Positions 60,580 through 64,000 of a stretch of DNA of 64,000 nt are shown piece after piece. This DNA comes from Artemisia argyi (lineage: Eukaryota; Streptophyta; Magnoliopsida; Asterales; Asteraceae). How positions within the stretch are numbered: the first letter of the stretch is position 1; every line of letters starts with the position of its first letter. The stretch lies in NCBI GenBank assembly GCA_030686995.1, contig CM060708.1, positions 261,294,044 through 261,358,043 of the forward strand, written 5' to 3'. The notes below the pieces were generated by a model. The model searched no databases and was not told where the DNA came from. It saw nothing but the letters and a program-made list of their open reading frames with translations. The position numbers and the translations under genes were made by a program.

Positions 60580-61552
60580 CCGAATCGAAAGTAGGTTCAT
60601 GTCATTTCTCAAGTATTTGTTTTCTCTAGTATACGTTGTAAGTTATTAATGTATAAAAAATTAGACAAATTTATGTCACATGCAGAAGCCACCATTCAAC
60701 TTGATGGATGGTTGCATGCAACGTTTGACCGTTGGATTTGAGATCATTTTTACAGAATTTCGCCATAAAATTCCAAACTTTTTTTTACCACGCTTTAGAC
60801 ACAGCAGTAAATAACGCATGTGTCAGCCACACCTAAATTTCATATTAGCTTTTTACTCTTTTATCAAATTCATCACTAAACAGTCATAAAAGTGTCTATC
60901 AAATTAAAAACTAAATCCAAACCAACACCACCAAATAGTACAGTCACGAATACGCACAGTTTTGTCTTTCTCCATTCGGTCGCCTTCACCACCAAGTCAA
61001 CACCAAAATCACATCATCACGCGTGGTGATGATGATGGCGGTGAGTTAAGGCTCCACAGGTGTTGGAGCATCACCACCGTTTTTGATTGAGGTTTTATAC
61101 TCTTATTACACCCAATCTTATATATCAAAGTTAAACGATTTATCACTCTCAGAATTGATTTTAAAAATTTGGTTATTGCCTTAACTAATATTAGATTCCA
61201 TAGAGAATTTATAGTTGCTTGTTCTTGTACATATGCAAATTAACTTGCATCAGGGTTGTGGCTGATCAAGGCAGTTAGTCATGTATGATATCCAAAACTT
61301 TTTTTTGCCCAGTTTTAACACAAAAGTTAAAAATAATGCTTTTACCAAACAAAGGTCAAGAATACCTTCAATCCATGTGAGGTGCTCTACATGTTCGTTA
61401 ACTCAATCGTCATTAAAGACCACAAACACGTGTGTACTAGTAATAGTTAATCATCTCGGCTACATTTGTTTTTTGTCCAAATTTTGTGGGCTTAGCAAGC
61501 CCTATTCTACATTCAGTTAAATGAATACATATGCATATAGCTATAGAAGAAA
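60580..61552. other. Intergenic DNA upstream of DFR
   Basis: No gene is visible. CACGTG-like words occur at 61,428 (AACACGTGTG). The composition is ordinary for plant intergenic DNA. Confidence 0.45.
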
Positions 61553-61787
61553 CTAGTTTTATAAACCCGCACGTTGTTGCGGGAATGCGGTGTTACCGAA
61601 AGATTTTTTTTTTTTTTAAATACTGTAGCGGCTACAGTGATGTACAACTCGCGATGCGTAACGTACATCTCACGATGCAAAAAAAAAAGTTACTGTACAA
61701 AGCACTGTAGCAAGCACTGTAGCTGCTACAGTGCTCGGTACTATTTTCCTCCCCCTCTTTAGTATATATATATATATAATTAAATGA
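61553..61787 (-). mobile_element. Helitron remnant with ACTGTAGC motifs
   Basis: On the minus strand it ends CCCGCAACAACGTGCGGG, TTTATAAAA and CTAG followed by T (61,552), a Helitron 3' end. The interior has CACTGTAGCAAGCACTGTAG and GCTGCTACAGTGCTCGG in the same order as the 442-bp Helitron at 28,481. It also has its own pair TACTGTAGCGGCTACAGTGA. The 5' end near TTTAGTATATATATATA is blurred by a (TA)n run, so the right boundary is approximate. Confidence 0.6.
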
Positions 61788-62109
61788 GCGAATTATATAC
61801 ATATAGGGTGGGGTTATTTTCAGTACCAAAATTGCGAGAACTGTGAGAACCAAAAACAATCAATCAGATTTTTTGGGATATTTACTTTTATTGTTTAATT
61901 CAAAAAGGTACAATAGTAAAATTTCATTTTTTTTTTTTTGATATTTTTAATATAAAAAAAACCGTTTTTATGGTTCCTAATTTTAAGGGTTGTTACTATG
62001 CCCATGTAAAGCATTTGGAGAATTGCTTGGTCTTCCATAATACTTGGTCATACCCATGCAATTTGTTCATCCCACTTCTTTATTCACATACCAAATGGAG
62101 CATCCAAGT

Positions 62110-63019
62110 ATCCACCCGTGACTAAACTGACCCGTTCCGTTAACCCTTCAAGATTACCCAACATTCACCCCCGTAATCTTGATGATCTTGACCCGAGCCT
62201 CTTTCACGGTTCTCTTTCATCACCTCAGCGTTTAAGATTTTTCTCGGACACCCGACCTTCACCTTGGTCACGTCCAAAATCTTTACATAACCCGAATCAA
62301 AAACAACACACTTGGAACATCTCACATGGCATCCCGTTGGAATCGTTCATTAACATCTTGACTCTTCACGGATCGACGACCTCTTCCCTGGCCACATCCA
62401 AAGCCACCCGATTTGAACTCCAACGCCATAATGTTCACACCGTGTTGTTTCTCCATTCCCAACTTTTCCCGGACTCACGACCTCTACCTTGATCTCGTCC
62501 AAAGTCTCCAACAACCCGACTGTTGTTGTCACCACACAAAACCCATTTGCCATAGCACTTCTGTGACACGAGAGCATTCTTCCACCGATCAAGAAAACAA
62601 AGCCACCCGCTTCTACCGTTTTCTTTCACCCGCCAAACGAACCGAATCAAAGCTACCTCCTTTTCCCGACTCTTCCCGTCCGTTTATCCCGCGAACCGGT
62701 TAATCTCTCCATTTTTTGGTGACCTACAACCTACCGTCGGATTTGATCACAACCCTTTGATCACGACTAACAGCTACGGACCGCCTATGTTTATCACTGG
62801 TCAACCCCGTCGTCTTGAACGGTACTCCCCGTCTCCCACACGACAACGTAGTCCTGAAACACCTTATCGGTCTCCGTCTTCTGCTGTAAAACAGTCCCAA
62901 TGAGGGCACCTGCTGTCCATGCTTCCGCTGCGATGACAGCCCCACACTCGAAGGCTCCTCACCTTCGAAAGTCGACTCTCAAACCCGACCTTTAATCGAA
63001 CAAAGCTCTTGATACCAAA
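62110..63019 (-). pseudogene. Copia leader and gag-tail fragment, minus strand
   Basis: Between the primer-binding site (63,018) and 62,110 the minus strand is GC-richer than the surroundings. It contains diverged repeats of a GGCCAGGGAAGAGGTCGTCG-type unit at 62,366-62,395, 62,456-62,493 and 62,234-62,270. Each is related to the RG-rich stretch preceding the zinc knuckle at 63,280 on the plus strand. This looks like gag C-terminal RG/CCHC modules duplicated and decayed. No open frame crosses the whole region. The plus-strand open frame at 62,118-62,492 is only its complement. Confidence 0.55.
63005..63018 (-). other. tRNA-iMet-type primer-binding site (inverted LTR)
   Basis: The minus strand reads TTGGTATCAAGAGC right after the LTR end. 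It differs from TTGGTATCAGAGC by an extra A. This identifies the inverted LTR as a 5' LTR. Confidence 0.75.
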
Positions 63020-63230
63020 TGTTGATTTGAAACTTCACAACTAGAAACTCTGTAATATATTTTTAGTGGGTAAAGAAACAAATTCAGGAAATGGGATGCT
63101 TTTATTCATAGATCACATGACTATATATAGCCCTACAAGAAAGACGTGTGTAGAACTAGTCTACCTACAAACTAGGAAACACTACTACTAGCTAAAGAAC
63201 TGGTACAACCCACTCTCCTTACAAATGTGG
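63020..63230 (-). repeat. Truncated Copia LTR, minus orientation
   Basis: Reverse complement of about the last 210 bp of the LTR at 63,466-63,822 with few differences. Shared blocks include GTTTCCTAGTTTGTAGGTAG, GGGCTATATATAGTCATGTG (promoter) and TTTCTAGTTGTGAAGTTTCA. Its outer 145 bp are missing, and at about 63,231 it passes directly into plus-strand gag sequence. Confidence 0.88.
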
Positions 63231-63432
63231 CGGTGGAAGCTCGAACCGAGATGACTTTGGGCGTGGCCGGGGAAAAGGTCGTGGGTCCGTGAGGGGTCGA
63301 GATGGAAACGAGCGGGTCCGGGATAAAAGTCATGTGAAATGTTACAAGTGTGGAGACTATGGTCACTATAACAACGAGTGTCCGAAACATGAAGAAGTGA
63401 ATTTGATTTCAGAGGAGCCGACGTTGTTGTGA
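63231..63432 (+). pseudogene. Copia gag C-terminal fragment with zinc knuckle
   Basis: From 63,232 an open frame reads GGSSNRDDFGRGRGKGRGSV, then a basic stretch and the CCHC knuckle CYKCGDYGHYNNEC at 63,340-63,381. It ends EEVNLISEEPTLL at the stop 63,430-63,432. RG-rich plus CCHC is the RNA-binding tail of plant Copia gag. The upstream gag and all of pol are absent. It is a fragment and probably not translated. Confidence 0.8.
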
Positions 63433-63465
63433 ATGGACGGGTAAATAACCGATTAAGGAGGTGAT

Positions 63466-63822
63466 TGTTGGATATAATCGGCTATGTGTCGGGATTCACG
63501 TATGCATGGCATGGCATGGCTAGAGTTTTATTTAATAAGTCTTTATGCTTTATGTGTTTTTAGTCAATAACTAGTAGTTTGAATTGGTATCACTTTGACC
63601 GAATATCTTGGCCACATTTGTGAGGAGAGTGGGTTGTACCAGTTCTTTAGCTAGTAGTAGTGTTTCCTAGTTTGTAGGTAGACTAGTTCTACACATGTCT
63701 TTCTTGTAGGGCTATATATAGTCATGTGATCTATGAATAAAAGCATCCTTTTTCCTGAATTTGTTTCTTTACCCACTAATCATATATTACAGAGTTTCTA
63801 GTTGTGAAGTTTCAAATCTACA
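63466..63822 (+). repeat. 3' LTR of the rearranged Copia element (357 bp)
   Basis: Starts TGTTGGATATAATCGGC after a purine tract (AAGGAGGTGAT) and ends TTTCAAATCTACA. It contains GGGCTATATATAGTCATGTG as promoter and GAATAAAAGCATCC as a possible polyadenylation region. It is in plus orientation, opposite to the LTR at 63,020. Confidence 0.85.
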
Positions 63823-64000
63823 AGGGTTTTTTTTTCTTTTCTTTTTTTAAGGATGCATGATTTGAGAATGTAAGGTGCATATGTGTTTTTTCGTATAATC
63901 CAGTATTTAATCGCTTAAATCCTTTGTTTTCGGAATTGTTCTTTCTTTTTAACGTTTATGTTTTTTAAAAGTGAGGTGCATATGTGTATATCTTAAATGA

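Noticed and set aside
62118..62492. 124-codon plus-strand open frame
   Set aside because: It is the complement of the decayed minus-strand gag repeats; composition is Pro/Ser/His-rich without any domain.

Overview
This is a window of flowering-plant nuclear DNA: AT-rich, with split genes using GT..AG introns, long (TA)n microsatellites, and abundant nested LTR retrotransposons, Helitrons and MITEs. The dihydroflavonol reductase and several repeats look most like what I remember from the daisy family (Asteraceae). That assignment is from memory of family sequences, not from a search.

Region by region: 1-8.5 kb is gene-free and repeat-derived, with a decayed Copia gag at 5.2-6.0 kb. A minus-strand Ty3/gypsy element with 3.2-kb LTRs, PBS, polypurine tract and a perfect CTTTT target duplication fills 8,566-17,509 and sits in older repeat DNA. 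17.5-21.6 kb holds a PIF/Harbinger MITE, a 0.6-kb fold-back element, a tandem repeat and Helitron ends. 22.1-25.9 kb has two convergent genes: a bHLH transcription factor (+) and a Tubby-like F-box protein (-). 26-35 kb is intergenic, with Helitron pieces, a 100-bp (TA)n and a second Harbinger MITE.

Three intact five-exon laccase genes follow head to tail (35.6-44.9 kb, about 3.55 kb apart). Next is phosphopantetheine adenylyltransferase (45.2-46.2 kb, -), with a complete 265-bp Helitron just upstream of its start codon. Two hAT-like MITEs come next, then a 5.9-kb Copia element (48,705-54,617) whose LTRs are nearly identical although its polyprotein is wrecked; its long leader carries an unusual array of covarying mini-hairpins. 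A second complete Helitron abuts it. Soluble inorganic pyrophosphatase (56.4-57.7 kb, +) and dihydroflavonol 4-reductase (58.5-60.5 kb, -) follow. The window ends in a Helitron remnant and a rearranged Copia element whose two LTRs point in opposite directions.

The genes do not form a pathway cluster. Laccases (phenolic and lignin oxidation) and DFR (anthocyanin and tannin synthesis) both belong to phenylpropanoid metabolism, but the other genes are housekeeping or regulatory. All exon models were built by hand from splice sites, reading-frame continuity and family conservation; each closes in frame.
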